Assembly (NCBI RefSeq): GCF_051245535.1
Contig: NZ_CP195303.1
Span: 248,001 to 312,000 of the forward strand
DNA: 64,000 nt
Reading direction: 5' to 3'
Source: Micavibrio aeruginosavorus_D
GTDB lineage: Bacteria > Pseudomonadota > Alphaproteobacteria > Micavibrionales > Micavibrionaceae
The translations under genes and the position numbers were made by a program. How positions within the stretch are numbered: position 1 is the first letter of the stretch; each line of letters begins with the position of its first letter. The notes below the pieces were generated by a model. That model was given only the letters and a program-made list of their open reading frames with translations. It had not been told where the DNA came from and searched no databases. Positions 1 through 9,317 of this stretch are shown piece after piece.

Positions 1-93
1 ATCCAGAAAATCGGGGTTCTTGCGCAACCACGCAATAATGTCGTCGGCGTCAAATGAAGGAGGCACGGATTTTTCGGTCATGGCGTTCGACAT
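1..93 (-). CDS. DUF484 family protein, N-terminal fragment
   Basis: The first 31 codons of a minus-strand gene run off the left edge. The readable part contains ADDIIAWLRKNPDFLD, which resembles the conserved start of DUF484 proteins (a helix, then W-L-x-x-x-P-D-F-L). The biochemical role of this family is not established. In alphaproteobacteria it usually lies near xerC, fsa and priA, which fits the fsa and priA genes just to the right. A second in-frame ATG at 81 is also possible. The family call rests on a short stretch and on gene context. Confidence 0.6.
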   Translation of the reverse strand, partial: MSNAMTEKSVPPSFDADDIIAWLRKNPDFLD

Positions 94-133
94 TGTTGGG
101 GGCGGCTTTCGGATAGGAAGGACAGAAAAGGAA

Positions 134-170
134 ACAGGCACACTGTGATTTTTTCAGTGTGCCTGTTTTT
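134..170 (-). terminator. Rho-independent terminator, possibly bidirectional
   Basis: A perfect 12-bp stem (134-145 with 155-166) has a 9-nt loop and a T run on the plus side (167-170). It lies just past the end of the minus-strand gene at 202-516 and before the DUF484 gene. Confidence 0.75.
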
Positions 171-201
171 CAGAATTGTTTCAATCGTAATGCGCGGTGT
201 T

Positions 202-516
202 TTACCAGCTTGGGCCATCCATATCATTGTCTTTGTTCAGGCCCAGCTTGTCGCGCGTGACGCGAATGGCCGCAATATAAGCGTTTTTCAACGGCAGGCT
301 CGCGGGTGTGTTGTCGATCATTGTACCGTCCGGCGTGATGACGTGTTTGAACGCATCGGTGATACCAATATCAGGGACGTGAATAGGGTCGGCTGTAAAC
401 GTCCATCCGTCTTTTTCCATCTCTTCGCGCACGGCTTTTTCCGGCCATGACACGGCATAATCCTGTTTCGTGTTAAATACGGATGCCAGTTTCTTAAAAA
501 AATTACCGAGTCCCAA
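202..516 (-). CDS. Small protein of unknown function, paralogue of the 663-998 gene
   Basis: About 104 residues, unrecognised. I chose a TTG start at 516 because AGGGGAG lies 7 nt upstream. The longer ATG option at 645 would place its first codons inside the terminator hairpin at 614-637. The protein aligns with its upstream neighbour: a short amphipathic N-terminus (LGNFFKKLASVF against LKKIWDRFVATL), then M-x-K-x-GWTF, a gap, then HVITPDG against YVLTPEG, and a C-terminal helix (AAIRVTRDKLG against ETIAATRRELA). The two look like a tandem duplication. There is no signal peptide or membrane segment; it is probably a small cytoplasmic protein. Confidence 0.65.
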   Translation of the reverse strand: MGLGNFFKKLASVFNTKQDYAVSWPEKAVREEMEKDGWTFTADPIHVPDIGITDAFKHVITPDGTMIDNTPASLPLKNAYIAAIRVTRDKLGLNKDNDMDGPSW

Positions 517-606
517 TTTGATCTCCCCTGTTCTCAGGTGTTTGGTTGAGTCCGTTTCGATCGAACGCCGTAATTGTATGAATAAATTGAGAGTCTGACC
601 AGAGGC

Positions 607-637
607 CAAAAATAAAGCCACCGTTTCCGGTGGCTTT
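607..637 (-). terminator. Terminator of the 663-998 gene
   Basis: A 10-bp stem (614-623 with 628-637) with a TTTC loop. On the minus strand it is followed by a T-rich run (complement of 607-613). It separates the two paralogous small genes and argues that each has its own transcript. Confidence 0.75.
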
Positions 638-662
638 AAATCCATAATCTTTTCTTTTTATC

Positions 663-998
663 TTATACGTTCGGTGTTGGCTTGTTTTTTGCCAATTCGC
701 GCCGCGTTGCAGCAATTGTTTCGTAATAGCGAGCGCGGTCTGATTCTACAGCGTCCGGTCCGGCCAAGTTTCGGCCTTCCGGGGTGAGTACGTATTTGTG
801 GACCGATCCGCCGCCAATGGTTGGGAGGCCAGGCATTGCGAAGCACTCAAACGTCCAGCCTTGTTTTTGCATGGCCTGAACAACATCAACGTCCGGCCAT
901 TGAATGCCACCAGCATGGTGCGTAAAGCCGCTGGCCCAGCTGTCCAGCCCTTTGTCCAATGTCGCTACAAAGCGGTCCCATATTTTCTTGAGCTGCAT
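663..998 (-). CDS. Small protein of unknown function, paralogue of the 202-516 gene
   Basis: 111 residues. The ATG at 998 is preceded by AGAGGGA at good spacing. The central signature is MQKQGWTFECF, followed by a Gly-rich segment (PTIGGGS), KYVLTPEGR and a C-terminal helix rich in Arg and Ala. These positions match the neighbouring paralogue in order and spacing. There is no signal peptide, and the fold and role are unknown. Terminators sit on both sides, so it is probably monocistronic. Confidence 0.7.
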   Translation of the reverse strand: MQLKKIWDRFVATLDKGLDSWASGFTHHAGGIQWPDVDVVQAMQKQGWTFECFAMPGLPTIGGGSVHKYVLTPEGRNLAGPDAVESDRARYYETIAATRRELAKNKPTPNV

Positions 999-1062
999 GT
1001 GTCCCTCTAATCCTTTGAAATAAATGGATGAACGGTTTTACGGCAGGTGGAGCGAAAATGTC

Positions 1063-1088
1063 AAAGGCCGCATGAAAATGCGGCCTTT
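1063..1088 (-). terminator. Terminator downstream of fsa
   Basis: Perfect 11-bp stem (1063-1073 with 1078-1088) with a GAAA tetraloop, 30 nt past the stop of the aldolase gene. Confidence 0.75.
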
Positions 1089-1118
1089 ATCAATGGGTTA
1101 TCTTTTGTCTGGCGGGGG

Positions 1119-1775
1119 TTAGAGAATGCTCTGACCCGTCTTTTTCCAGTCATCCACGAACGCGGCCAACCCCTTGTCGGTCAGCGGGTGGTTATAAAGT
1201 TTCTTGATCACATCCGCCGGGCAGGTGGCAACATGCGCGCCGATTTTTGCGGCTTCGACAATGTGCATCGGATGACGCACGGATGCGACCAGCACTTCCG
1301 TTTCAAATTGCGGATAGTTGTCATAGATGGAAACGATGTCGGCAATCAATTGCATGCCATCATGCGCAATATCATCCAATCGTCCAACGAACGGAGAAAT
1401 AAACGTTGCGCCAGCCTTGGCCGCCAGCAACGCCTGCGCCGCAGAGAAGCAGAGCGTGACGTTCGTCATGACGCCCTTGTCCGACAATTCTTTGCACACT
1501 TTCAAACCGGCGGGGGTCAGCGGAACCTTCACGGCGATGTTCTTGGCAATCTTGGACAGCTTGTCGGCTTCCTTGCGCATCGTGTCGTAATCGGTCGCGG
1601 CCACTTCGGCGCTGACCGGGCCGTCGACGACGCCGCAGATCTCTTCGATCAGCGGAATGAATTGCTTGCCCGATTTGGCGATCAATGTCGGGTTGGTGGT
1701 CACGCCATCCAGCAGGCCGGTCGAGGCCAAATCGCGGATTTCGTTGATATCGGCAGTATCGACAAAGAATTTCAT
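1119..1775 (-). CDS. fsa: Fructose-6-phosphate aldolase / transaldolase, TalC-like
   Basis: 218 residues, the usual length of the short transaldolase (TalC/FSA) family. It starts MKFFVDTADINEIRDL with the family's TTNPTLIAKSG strand. The Schiff-base lysine lies in IAVKVPLTPAGLK, followed by TLCFSAAQALLAAKAGA, SPFVGRLDD and VLVASVRHP. The enzyme interconverts fructose 6-phosphate with smaller carbonyl units in the cytosol. Whether it acts as an aldolase or as a transaldolase cannot be settled by eye. The start at 1775 is where family members start; upstream in-frame sequence is not conserved. It is divergent from priA with a gap of only 54 bp, so the two promoters must overlap. Confidence 0.93.
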   Translation of the reverse strand: MKFFVDTADINEIRDLASTGLLDGVTTNPTLIAKSGKQFIPLIEEICGVVDGPVSAEVAATDYDTMRKEADKLSKIAKNIAVKVPLTPAGLKVCKELSDKGVMTNVTLCFSAAQALLAAKAGATFISPFVGRLDDIAHDGMQLIADIVSIYDNYPQFETEVLVASVRHPMHIVEAAKIGAHVATCPADVIKKLYNHPLTDKGLAAFVDDWKKTGQSIL

Positions 1776-1829
1776 AATGCGGCGGCTCCGGCTTTGGCGG
1801 TTTATCAATCTTGTGCTAGGTCTTAGCAG

Positions 1830-4478
1830 ATGCAGACCCTGTTTGAAAGTATGGAAGAAAAGGCCCCCACTGGGGATAAGCCGGTGCCCGAAACGGCGCG
1901 CCGGGTTCTTGTGCTGGTCCCCTATCCGGTGGACCGGGCCTATACCTACGCCGTGCCGGACGGGATGGATATATCGCCGGGCGATTACGTGACCGTGCCG
2001 CTGGGCAAGCGCGAGGTTCCGGGGGTGGTCTGGGGAACATCGGACGAAGATGTGCCGCCCAAAAAACTGAAAATGATCGTCGACCGCTTCGACCTTCCCC
2101 CCATGCAGGCCGCGCACCGCGATTTTTTAAGCTGGGTCGCCCAATACACGATGAGCGCCCCCGGCGCAGTTTTGAAAATGTGCCTGAGCGCGCCAGCGGG
2201 GCTGGAACCGCCGAAGGCGGCGACGGGGTATGTGCTGAATGATTGGGTGCGGGATGTGCTGGCGCACTCCCCCCACCTCAATCCTCCCCCCTCGCGGAGG
2301 GGGGATCAAGCGCGTGATCTTCGTAAAGACATGACCGATGCGGAAACGAGGCTGTGGTTCTGCCTGAACAAGGAACAGGTTGGGTATAGATTCCGCCGCC
2401 AACATGCCATTCCGCCTTATGCCGCCGATTTTGCCTGCATCGAAAAAAATCTGATTATCGAGGTCGATGGCGGGCAGCATAATGACAGTGCCCACGATGA
2501 AAAGCGCACGGCGTTTTTAAATTCTCTGGGCTGGCGCGTTCTCCGTTTCTGGAACAACGAAGTTTTAGAAAATCTGGATGGCGTCCTGCAAACAATCATC
2601 ACCAAACTTGCCGAACCCTCTCCTCCCCCCTCTGCGAGGGGGGAGGATCAAGGTGGGGGGAGAGCGAAGCTCCTCCGTAACCTGAACCCGCAACGGCGCA
2701 AGATTTTAGAGGCGTTATCCGACGGCCACCCGCGCCGCGCCGCGGAAATCACCGATCTGGCCGGATGCACACCCGGCGTTATTAAAACCATGGTGGGGCA
2801 GGGCTTGCTCCGCACCGTCGATCTGTTTTCATCGGCGCCATGCCGCAACCCGGATATTGACCGTATCGGGCCGGAATTATCGCCCGACCAACGCGCCACC
2901 GCCGATCATCTGATGGCGCAGGTGAAAAGCGGCGAACACCACACGTCATTGTTGGACGGTGTGACGGGGGCGGGTAAGACCGAAGTGTATTTTGAGGCGA
3001 TTGCCGAGGCGGTGCGGTCGGGGAAGCAGGGCCTGATCCTGTTGCCGGAAATCGCTTTGTCGAATGCGTTTCTGGATCGGTTTAAAAAACGCTTTGGCTG
3101 TACGCCTGCGCTTTGGCATTCGCACCTCACGCCGGCACAACGCCGTACCACATGGCGCGGTGTGGCCGATGGCACGACGAAAGTTGTCGTAGGCGCGCGG
3201 TCGGCGTTGTTCCTGCCCTATCAGGATCTGGGGATTATCGTCGTCGATGAGGAACATGATCCGGCGTATAAACAAGAAGACGGCGTTATTTATCACGCCC
3301 GCGATATGGCGGTGGTGCGCGGGCATCGCGGAAAAATTCCGGTGGTGTTGGTGTCCGCGACGCCATCACTGGAAACGATTTTGAACGCATGGAACGGGAA
3401 GTATGACCATCTGGTCCTGCCCGTGCGTCATGGCGGGGCGGAAATGCCGCATATCGACCTGATCGATATGCGGAATGACAAACCGGCGCGCCAGCATTTT
3501 ATCGCGCCGACCTTGCACAATGAAATTCAATCGACACTGGACCGGGGGGAGCAGGTGTTGCTGTTCCTCAACCGCCGGGGTTATGCGCCGTTAACGCTGT
3601 GTCGGACCTGCGGTCATCGCTTTGAATGTCCGCGTTGCACGGCGTGGCTGGTGGAGCATAAAAAAACATTGCGCCTGCATTGCCACCATTGCGGCTTTGC
3701 CACGCCGATCCCGAAAGCGTGCCCATCCTGTAACGATACGGATTCCCTTGCGGCCTGTGGCCCCGGGGTGGAGCGGATCAAGGAAGAGGTGGCGGCCCTG
3801 TGGCCCGACGCGCGCACGGTTATTCTGGCCAGTGATCTGGTCGACACGAATGACAAGTTGAAAGCCGTTCTGGACGATATCCGCGAACGGCGTATTGATA
3901 TTGTGATCGGAACGCAGATTATTGCGAAGGGGCACCATTTTCCGCATTTGACGCTGGTCGGTGTAATCGACGCCGATCTGGGGCTGGGCGGTGGTGATCT
4001 GCGCGCGGCGGAACGAACGTTCCAGCTTCTGCATCAGGTTGCGGGTCGTGCGGGGCGTGAGGAGTTAAAGGGCCATGTGTTCCTGCAAACCTTCATGCCG
4101 GAAAACAAAGTTATGCGCGCCATGGCCGCCGATGATCGTGATGAATTTTTGGCGGTGGAGGCGGAGGAGCGCGAACGCGCACTGATGCCGCCATATAGCC
4201 GTCTGGCCGGGATTATCGTCTCGGGCCGGGATGAGAAACAGGTGATGGAAACGGCGCGGGCGCTGGGAGCATGCGCGCCGCAAGGGCCGGATGTTTTAAC
4301 GCTGGGCCCGGCGGAGGCGCCATTTTACCGCCTGCGCGGAAATTTCCGCCGCCGTCTGCTGGTGCGGGCCGCGAAGACGATCAACCTGCAACGTGCCATT
4401 GAAACATGGGTGGCCAGCGTGAAAATCCCATCCACCGTGCGGGTGCAGGTGGATATTGATCCACAGAGTTTCCTGTAA
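1830..4478 (+). CDS. priA: Primosomal replication restart helicase PriA, with an inserted DUF559 domain
   Basis: 882 residues, against about 730-750 for usual PriA. Order: N-terminal 3'-end-binding domain (about 10-145); an extra segment (about 146-278) made by the mobile element at 2267-2662; winged helix starting LNPQRRKILEALSDG; then the helicase core with Walker A GVTGAGKTE (about 377-385) and DEEHD (about 472). The zinc-binding cysteines CRTCGHRFECPRC and CHHCGF, plus CPSC, lie at about 590-640. The GTQIIAKGHHFP and QVAGRAGR motifs are intact. PriA reloads DnaB at stalled forks. All catalytic and zinc residues are present and the reading frame stays open across the insert, so the product is probably functional with an additional nuclease-like domain between the 3'-end-binding and winged-helix domains. 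Confidence 0.95.
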   Translation: MQTLFESMEEKAPTGDKPVPETARRVLVLVPYPVDRAYTYAVPDGMDISPGDYVTVPLGKREVPGVVWGTSDEDVPPKKLKMIVDRFDLPPMQAAHRDFLSWVAQYTMSAPGAVLKMCLSAPAGLEPPKAATGYVLNDWVRDVLAHSPHLNPPPSRRGDQARDLRKDMTDAETRLWFCLNKEQVGYRFRRQHAIPPYAADFACIEKNLIIEVDGGQHNDSAHDEKRTAFLNSLGWRVLRFWNNEVLENLDGVLQTIITKLAEPSPPPSARGEDQGGGRAKLLRNLNPQRRKILEALSDGHPRRAAEITDLAGCTPGVIKTMVGQGLLRTVDLFSSAPCRNPDIDRIGPELSPDQRATADHLMAQVKSGEHHTSLLDGVTGAGKTEVYFEAIAEAVRSGKQGLILLPEIALSNAFLDRFKKRFGCTPALWHSHLTPAQRRTTWRGVADGTTKVVVGARSALFLPYQDLGIIVVDEEHDPAYKQEDGVIYHARDMAVVRGHRGKIPVVLVSATPSLETILNAWNGKYDHLVLPVRHGGAEMPHIDLIDMRNDKPARQHFIAPTLHNEIQSTLDRGEQVLLFLNRRGYAPLTLCRTCGHRFECPRCTAWLVEHKKTLRLHCHHCGFATPIPKACPSCNDTDSLAACGPGVERIKEEVAALWPDARTVILASDLVDTNDKLKAVLDDIRERRIDIVIGTQIIAKGHHFPHLTLVGVIDADLGLGGGDLRAAERTFQLLHQVAGRAGREELKGHVFLQTFMPENKVMRAMAADDRDEFLAVEAEERERALMPPYSRLAGIIVSGRDEKQVMETARALGACAPQGPDVLTLGPAEAPFYRLRGNFRRRLLVRAAKTINLQRAIETWVASVKIPSTVRVQVDIDPQSFL
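2267..2305 (+). repeat. Left terminal inverted repeat of the priA element
   Basis: 39 bp, C-rich then G-rich, with an internal perfect 9-bp stem (2285-2293 with 2297-2305, loop GCG). It pairs with 2624-2662 with three mismatches, and extends to 43 bp with one further mismatch. Confidence 0.8.
2624..2662 (-). repeat. Right terminal inverted repeat of the priA element
   Basis: Reverse complement of the left repeat apart from three positions. Together with 2621-2623 it holds a perfect 12-bp stem (2621-2632 with 2636-2647, loop TGC). Confidence 0.8.
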
Positions 4479-4480
4479 TT

Positions 4481-5425
4481 TTACGGTGCAGGTTTTTTCA
4501 AATCGTGCGGCATCAATCCATGGCCCAGCCCTTCGACCTTTGGCAGGGTGGACAGGCAATCGTAAAAATCACCGGGCGCGGCGCATAACGGCGCATACAT
4601 TTCATCCGGTTTGTTTGTGTAAACGCGAAATTTTTTCGTTTTGTCCAGTTCGTCAAAATACATGTCGAGGGATTGCGCGCGGTACATGGCGCTCAGCCAT
4701 TGATTGTCACGCCATGCAATCGCCGCGGCGGCTGTGGCGTGCCTTTGGGCCGTTTCATCGTGTGGGTCTTTGCCAATCATCGCGGATTCAAAGGCTGTGC
4801 CCGTGTCGCGGTAATTTTCAATGCTCATCAATCCGTCCCACACGCGCGCATCACCGGCGGCGCGGGTTTGCCATGCCAACAGTGTGGCCAGGGCCTGTGC
4901 GTCGGCTTCCATCACATAGGTAAAGCGGACATATTCATCACGGCTGAATTTCAATGATCGTTCAAACCCCATGCGATATTGCACATGGTGGCGCAGTTCG
5001 TGCGCGGTGATCAAGGCTTGCTGCCCGAACTCCATACCGTCATGGACCATCATCATGTTGAGGCCGGTGTCATAGAACCCGCGTTCCATCGGATTGTCAT
5101 AGGTGCAGAACAATGTTTTGTGGTCGCTCGCCGTTTTGACCAATTGGCGGCCAAATTCTGTTTCTTCAAACAGCGTCAGGATTTTTTGCAAATTCTCTGT
5201 GGCGGGTGTTGGTGTGTCCACCGGATCGCCGGGGACGATGCAAACGCTGCGCGGATTTTCGCGCGCGGCGGTGGGCCACCAAAGGGTGGTTTGCTTCACG
5301 TCATCTTCGGCCAATCGTGCATCAAGAGCGGGGCCAGCCAGCGCCGAACCACCCGCCGCCAGCATAAAGGGCAGGGTCAGGCCCGCAATGCGGCGGGCGG
5401 TCATTTTTTGAAAAAGCGCGCGCAT
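4481..5425 (-). CDS. Exported putative metallopeptidase-like protein with a HELRHH motif
   Basis: 314 residues with a signal peptide (Arg-rich start, hydrophobic stretch about 12-28, ending SALAG). The centre holds ALITAHELRHHVQYRMG, an HExxH-like helix in which the third position is Leu and the histidines are kept (H-E-L-R-H-H). A downstream acidic helix, YVMEADAQALATLLAW, resembles the E-x-x-A-D second-ligand segment of zinc peptidases. This resembles DUF6782-type putative metallopeptidases; the activity is inferred only. It is convergent with priA, with a 2-bp gap, and lies 5 bp after the upstream exported-protein gene, so the two probably form an operon. Confidence 0.7.
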   Translation of the reverse strand: MRALFQKMTARRIAGLTLPFMLAAGGSALAGPALDARLAEDDVKQTTLWWPTAARENPRSVCIVPGDPVDTPTPATENLQKILTLFEETEFGRQLVKTASDHKTLFCTYDNPMERGFYDTGLNMMMVHDGMEFGQQALITAHELRHHVQYRMGFERSLKFSRDEYVRFTYVMEADAQALATLLAWQTRAAGDARVWDGLMSIENYRDTGTAFESAMIGKDPHDETAQRHATAAAAIAWRDNQWLSAMYRAQSLDMYFDELDKTKKFRVYTNKPDEMYAPLCAAPGDFYDCLSTLPKVEGLGHGLMPHDLKKPAP

Positions 5426-5430
5426 GATGA

Positions 5431-5919
5431 TCAGCGTTGCAATGTAATGCCGAAACCACCCGCCTTGCGGATCGTTTCAACATGGGTGCGGTCAAAATCC
5501 TGATAGGCGGGATACAGAATGCCATCCTTGCTGCCGGTAATGCCCTGATGTTGGAAATCAACATCGGCGGCGAAGATGGGAATGTTTTCGTTTGTGGCGC
5601 ATCCGTTGAAATCAAAAACAATCGCGGTCACGCGCGGATCAGCCAACGCATCGTTGACCAGATTTTTGTCCACCATGCTGAAGAACACCCATTGATAATG
5701 CTCATTCCATTCCTCGCCGGTATGAACGCCGCTGGCGGGCAGGACGATCACGCCCTTGTCATCCACGGCGCTGTGCGTTCTGTCGCATCCGTTGTTCAGG
5801 GTGAGCGTATGGTCGATGCGATCGACATGCTTGTCGTCGGCCAAAGCCGTGCCACAGGTCAGGGCGGCGGCCAGCGCGAATGAAGCGGACAGAATCGTGC
5901 GGAATGAGCGTGTGGTCAT
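5431..5919 (-). CDS. Exported protein of unknown function
   Basis: 162 residues from the ATG at 5919, chosen because it begins a clear signal peptide (TTRSFRTILSASFALAAAL, cleavage near TALA-DD) and has AGGGAT upstream. A longer start at 5964 would put a polar stretch ahead of the signal. The mature part has two cysteines (NNGCDR and FNGCATN) that could form a disulphide, and several aspartate-rich turns. No family recognised. It is the first gene of a likely two-gene operon with the HELRHH protein, so a periplasmic role is likely. Confidence 0.7.
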   Translation of the reverse strand: MTTRSFRTILSASFALAAALTCGTALADDKHVDRIDHTLTLNNGCDRTHSAVDDKGVIVLPASGVHTGEEWNEHYQWVFFSMVDKNLVNDALADPRVTAIVFDFNGCATNENIPIFAADVDFQHQGITGSKDGILYPAYQDFDRTHVETIRKAGGFGITLQR

Positions 5920-6051
5920 TGTTGATGGATCCCTGTTTATGTCTTGTTTTTGATTATGGGGCACCCTGCACCCAACGGGGCGGGCTTGTCAATTTTGGAC
6001 TTGCCAGCCGGGATGGAAAGGCGGACCCTGATGGGAAGAGAGGGCCTTGCC

Positions 6052-6903
6052 ATGTTCAACCGCGCTGCTTTGCCGAAGGACATTACATCATATGATCTGC
6101 TGAAGACCTTTGCGGTCCTCACCATGTTGATCGATCATATTGGCTTTTATTTCTTTCCTGAGGATATGTGGTGGCGGAACATTGGGCGGCTGTGCGTGCC
6201 GATCTGGTTCTTCCTGATTGGCTATGCCCGGTCACGGGATATTGGCCCGCGGCTGTGGATTGGCGGGGCCATTTTGCTGGCGGCGGACCTGCTGGCTGGT
6301 AAATATCTGATCCCGTTCAATATCTTGTTTACCATGCTGGTTATCCGTCTCGCGATTGATCCGCTGATGCGCGGCGTGACCCGGGCGGGGACGCAAGCGC
6401 TCTGGGCGGTGGCTGTGATCTGCTTCTTTGCTTACCTGCCAACGGCCTTTGTGTTGGAATACGGAACCCAAGGGGTGTTGCTGGCCATGTTCGGCTGGTT
6501 CATGCGCCACCGTGAGGAGGGGGCGTATGGGGCGGTTCCCGAAGCGATAGTTCAGAATTATGTCATCTTCGCTGCTGTGTCCTTTGTGCTGATCCAGACG
6601 GTTTCTTTTGGATTCTCGCAACACCAGATGATGGCGCTGGCGACCCTCGTGCTGCCGGTTTTTGGGGCGCTCTATCTGTTCAAACCCATGAATTTCCCGC
6701 GCCTGACGACCGTGATCGGCCCGTTGGCCGGGCTGGTGCGGTTTACGGGCCGCTGGACTCTGGAAATTTATGTCGGGCATCTGGTGATTCTGAACGTGAT
6801 CGGGGTGATCCTGTTCCCCGATCGGTTTGATTTTCTGTCCCCACATTGGACGACCATGGAATTTGGGGCGGATACGGTCCCGGACCCGGTGGCTTCCCCA
6901 TAA
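6052..6903 (+). CDS. TraX-family integral membrane protein
   Basis: 283 residues from the ATG at 6052, which has AGAGG 8 nt upstream. In-frame ATGs at 5944 and 6031 are alternatives. The sequence SYDLLKTFAVLTMLIDHIG at the start, then RLCVPIWFFLIGYARSRD, is characteristic of the TraX family, named after the F-plasmid protein that acetylates pilin. About eight hydrophobic segments follow. Chromosomal TraX homologues are membrane acyltransferase-like proteins of unknown substrate; nothing conjugative is nearby. The C-terminal GRWTLEIYVGHLVILNVIG is also typical. It is divergent from the exported-protein gene at 5919. Confidence 0.8.
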   Translation: MFNRAALPKDITSYDLLKTFAVLTMLIDHIGFYFFPEDMWWRNIGRLCVPIWFFLIGYARSRDIGPRLWIGGAILLAADLLAGKYLIPFNILFTMLVIRLAIDPLMRGVTRAGTQALWAVAVICFFAYLPTAFVLEYGTQGVLLAMFGWFMRHREEGAYGAVPEAIVQNYVIFAAVSFVLIQTVSFGFSQHQMMALATLVLPVFGALYLFKPMNFPRLTTVIGPLAGLVRFTGRWTLEIYVGHLVILNVIGVILFPDRFDFLSPHWTTMEFGADTVPDPVASP

Positions 6904-6977
6904 AATCCGGGAATTCCCGTGCTTTCCCATTTCTTTGGGATGGGGTGAAAAAGGCTGGAAAACCGCCGGAAATGTCC

Positions 6978-7007
6978 TTGCGTGGCCCCCGGCACCCGTG
7001 CTACACC
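6978..7007 (+). promoter_or_regulatory. Possible promoter of the atp operon
   Basis: TTGCGT (6978-6983) and TACACC (7002-7007) with an 18-bp spacer, 67 bp ahead of the atpH start. The match to a housekeeping promoter is only moderate. Confidence 0.25.
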
Positions 7008-7073
7008 GTGCCCGAGCTCAAAATAGGTCTCAAAAACAGGTTTAAACCCCTAACGCGATTTGGGTGACGGACA

Positions 7074-7631
7074 GTGGCCACACAAACAAGTCAGGTTGCA
7101 TCCCGTTATGCCGTATCCCTGCTGGATATGGCGGGTGATGCAGGTTCTGTTGAACAGGTTGAAAAAGACCTGCACGCGCTGGCAAGCATGATTGCCGCGT
7201 CGGACGATTTGCAAAAACTGATCAAAAATCCGCTCTTCAACCGGACACAGCATCAGCGCGCCATTCTGGCTGTCGCTGAGAAATCCGGTTTCAATGATCT
7301 GACACGCCGTTTTCTGGGTGTGCTGGCCGGCAATCGCCGTCTGGGCATCATCTCTGGCGTTATTCAAGCTTTCGGGAATGAACTGGCCCGCCGTCGCGGT
7401 ATTGTATCCGCGCGCGTTCAATCGGCCTTCGTTCTGTCCCCGGCACAAACCGATGCCTTGCAAAAAGCACTCAGCGACAAGATGGGCCAGAACGTGACCC
7501 TGAATGTCGAAGTCGACAAATCCCTGCTGGGTGGCATGGTGGTAACGGTTGGTTCGGTGATGATCGACCATTCCGTGAAACGCAAATTGGAACGCTTGAA
7601 ACGCGCAATGGAAAGCCGGAGCGCAGCGTAA
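7074..7631 (+). CDS. atpH: F1Fo ATP synthase subunit delta
   Basis: 185 residues starting at GTG 7074, where homologues begin (SQVASRYAVSLLDMA). The delta subunit joins the F1 head to the b-subunit stalk. The family signature is visible at the C-terminus (KSLLGGMVVTVGSVMIDHSVKRKLERLK). It is the first gene of the F1 operon atpHAGDC; as is usual in alphaproteobacteria, the Fo genes are not in the same cluster. Confidence 0.95.
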   Translation: MATQTSQVASRYAVSLLDMAGDAGSVEQVEKDLHALASMIAASDDLQKLIKNPLFNRTQHQRAILAVAEKSGFNDLTRRFLGVLAGNRRLGIISGVIQAFGNELARRRGIVSARVQSAFVLSPAQTDALQKALSDKMGQNVTLNVEVDKSLLGGMVVTVGSVMIDHSVKRKLERLKRAMESRSAA

Positions 7632-7692
7632 CAACAAAACGGTTTAGTAACAGTTTAAGTAAGACACACGCATACACAACGAGGTTCAATCA

Positions 7693-9243
<1,551 letters not shown>

Positions 9244-9255
9244 GTGAAAATGGTG

Positions 9256-9290
9256 ATCACATGCGCAGGACTTTCTCGCGCATGTGATTT
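9256..9290 (+). terminator. Intercistronic hairpin between atpA and atpG
   Basis: Perfect 11-bp stem (9256-9266 with 9278-9288), 11-nt loop, followed by TTTTAAT. It sits inside the operon, so it may be a partial terminator or an mRNA-stabilising stem that sets the alpha to gamma ratio. Confidence 0.5.
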
Positions 9291-9317
9291 TAATCAGATT
9301 TAAACGCGGTCAAAGCA

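Larger units (their letters stand above)
2267..2662 (+). mobile_element. 396-bp element with terminal inverted repeats, encoding a DUF559 domain inside priA
   Basis: The element is bounded by 39-bp inverted repeats (2267-2305 and 2624-2662) that match at 36 of 39 positions. Each repeat itself folds into a C/G hairpin. Between them lies a complete DUF559 (Vsr-like nuclease fold) domain: MTDAETRLWFCLNKEQVGYR, FRRQHAI, ADFACIEKNLIIEVDGGQH, and GWRVLRFWNNEVL. The length is 132 codons exactly and the priA frame is kept. The repeats are translated as SPHLNPPPSRRGD and SPPPSARGED. An ATG at 2331 could in principle start a free DUF559 protein, but I see no clear ribosome binding site. No obvious target duplication is visible. 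Confidence 0.8.

Noticed and set aside
1047..1826. 259-codon plus-strand frame opposite fsa
   Set aside because: It covers the terminator and the complete aldolase gene in antisense; composition is not protein-like.
2331..2620. Separate DUF559 gene independent of priA
   Set aside because: The frame is continuous with priA on both sides, with no stop codon and no clear ribosome site before the ATG at 2331; a fused domain is the simpler reading.
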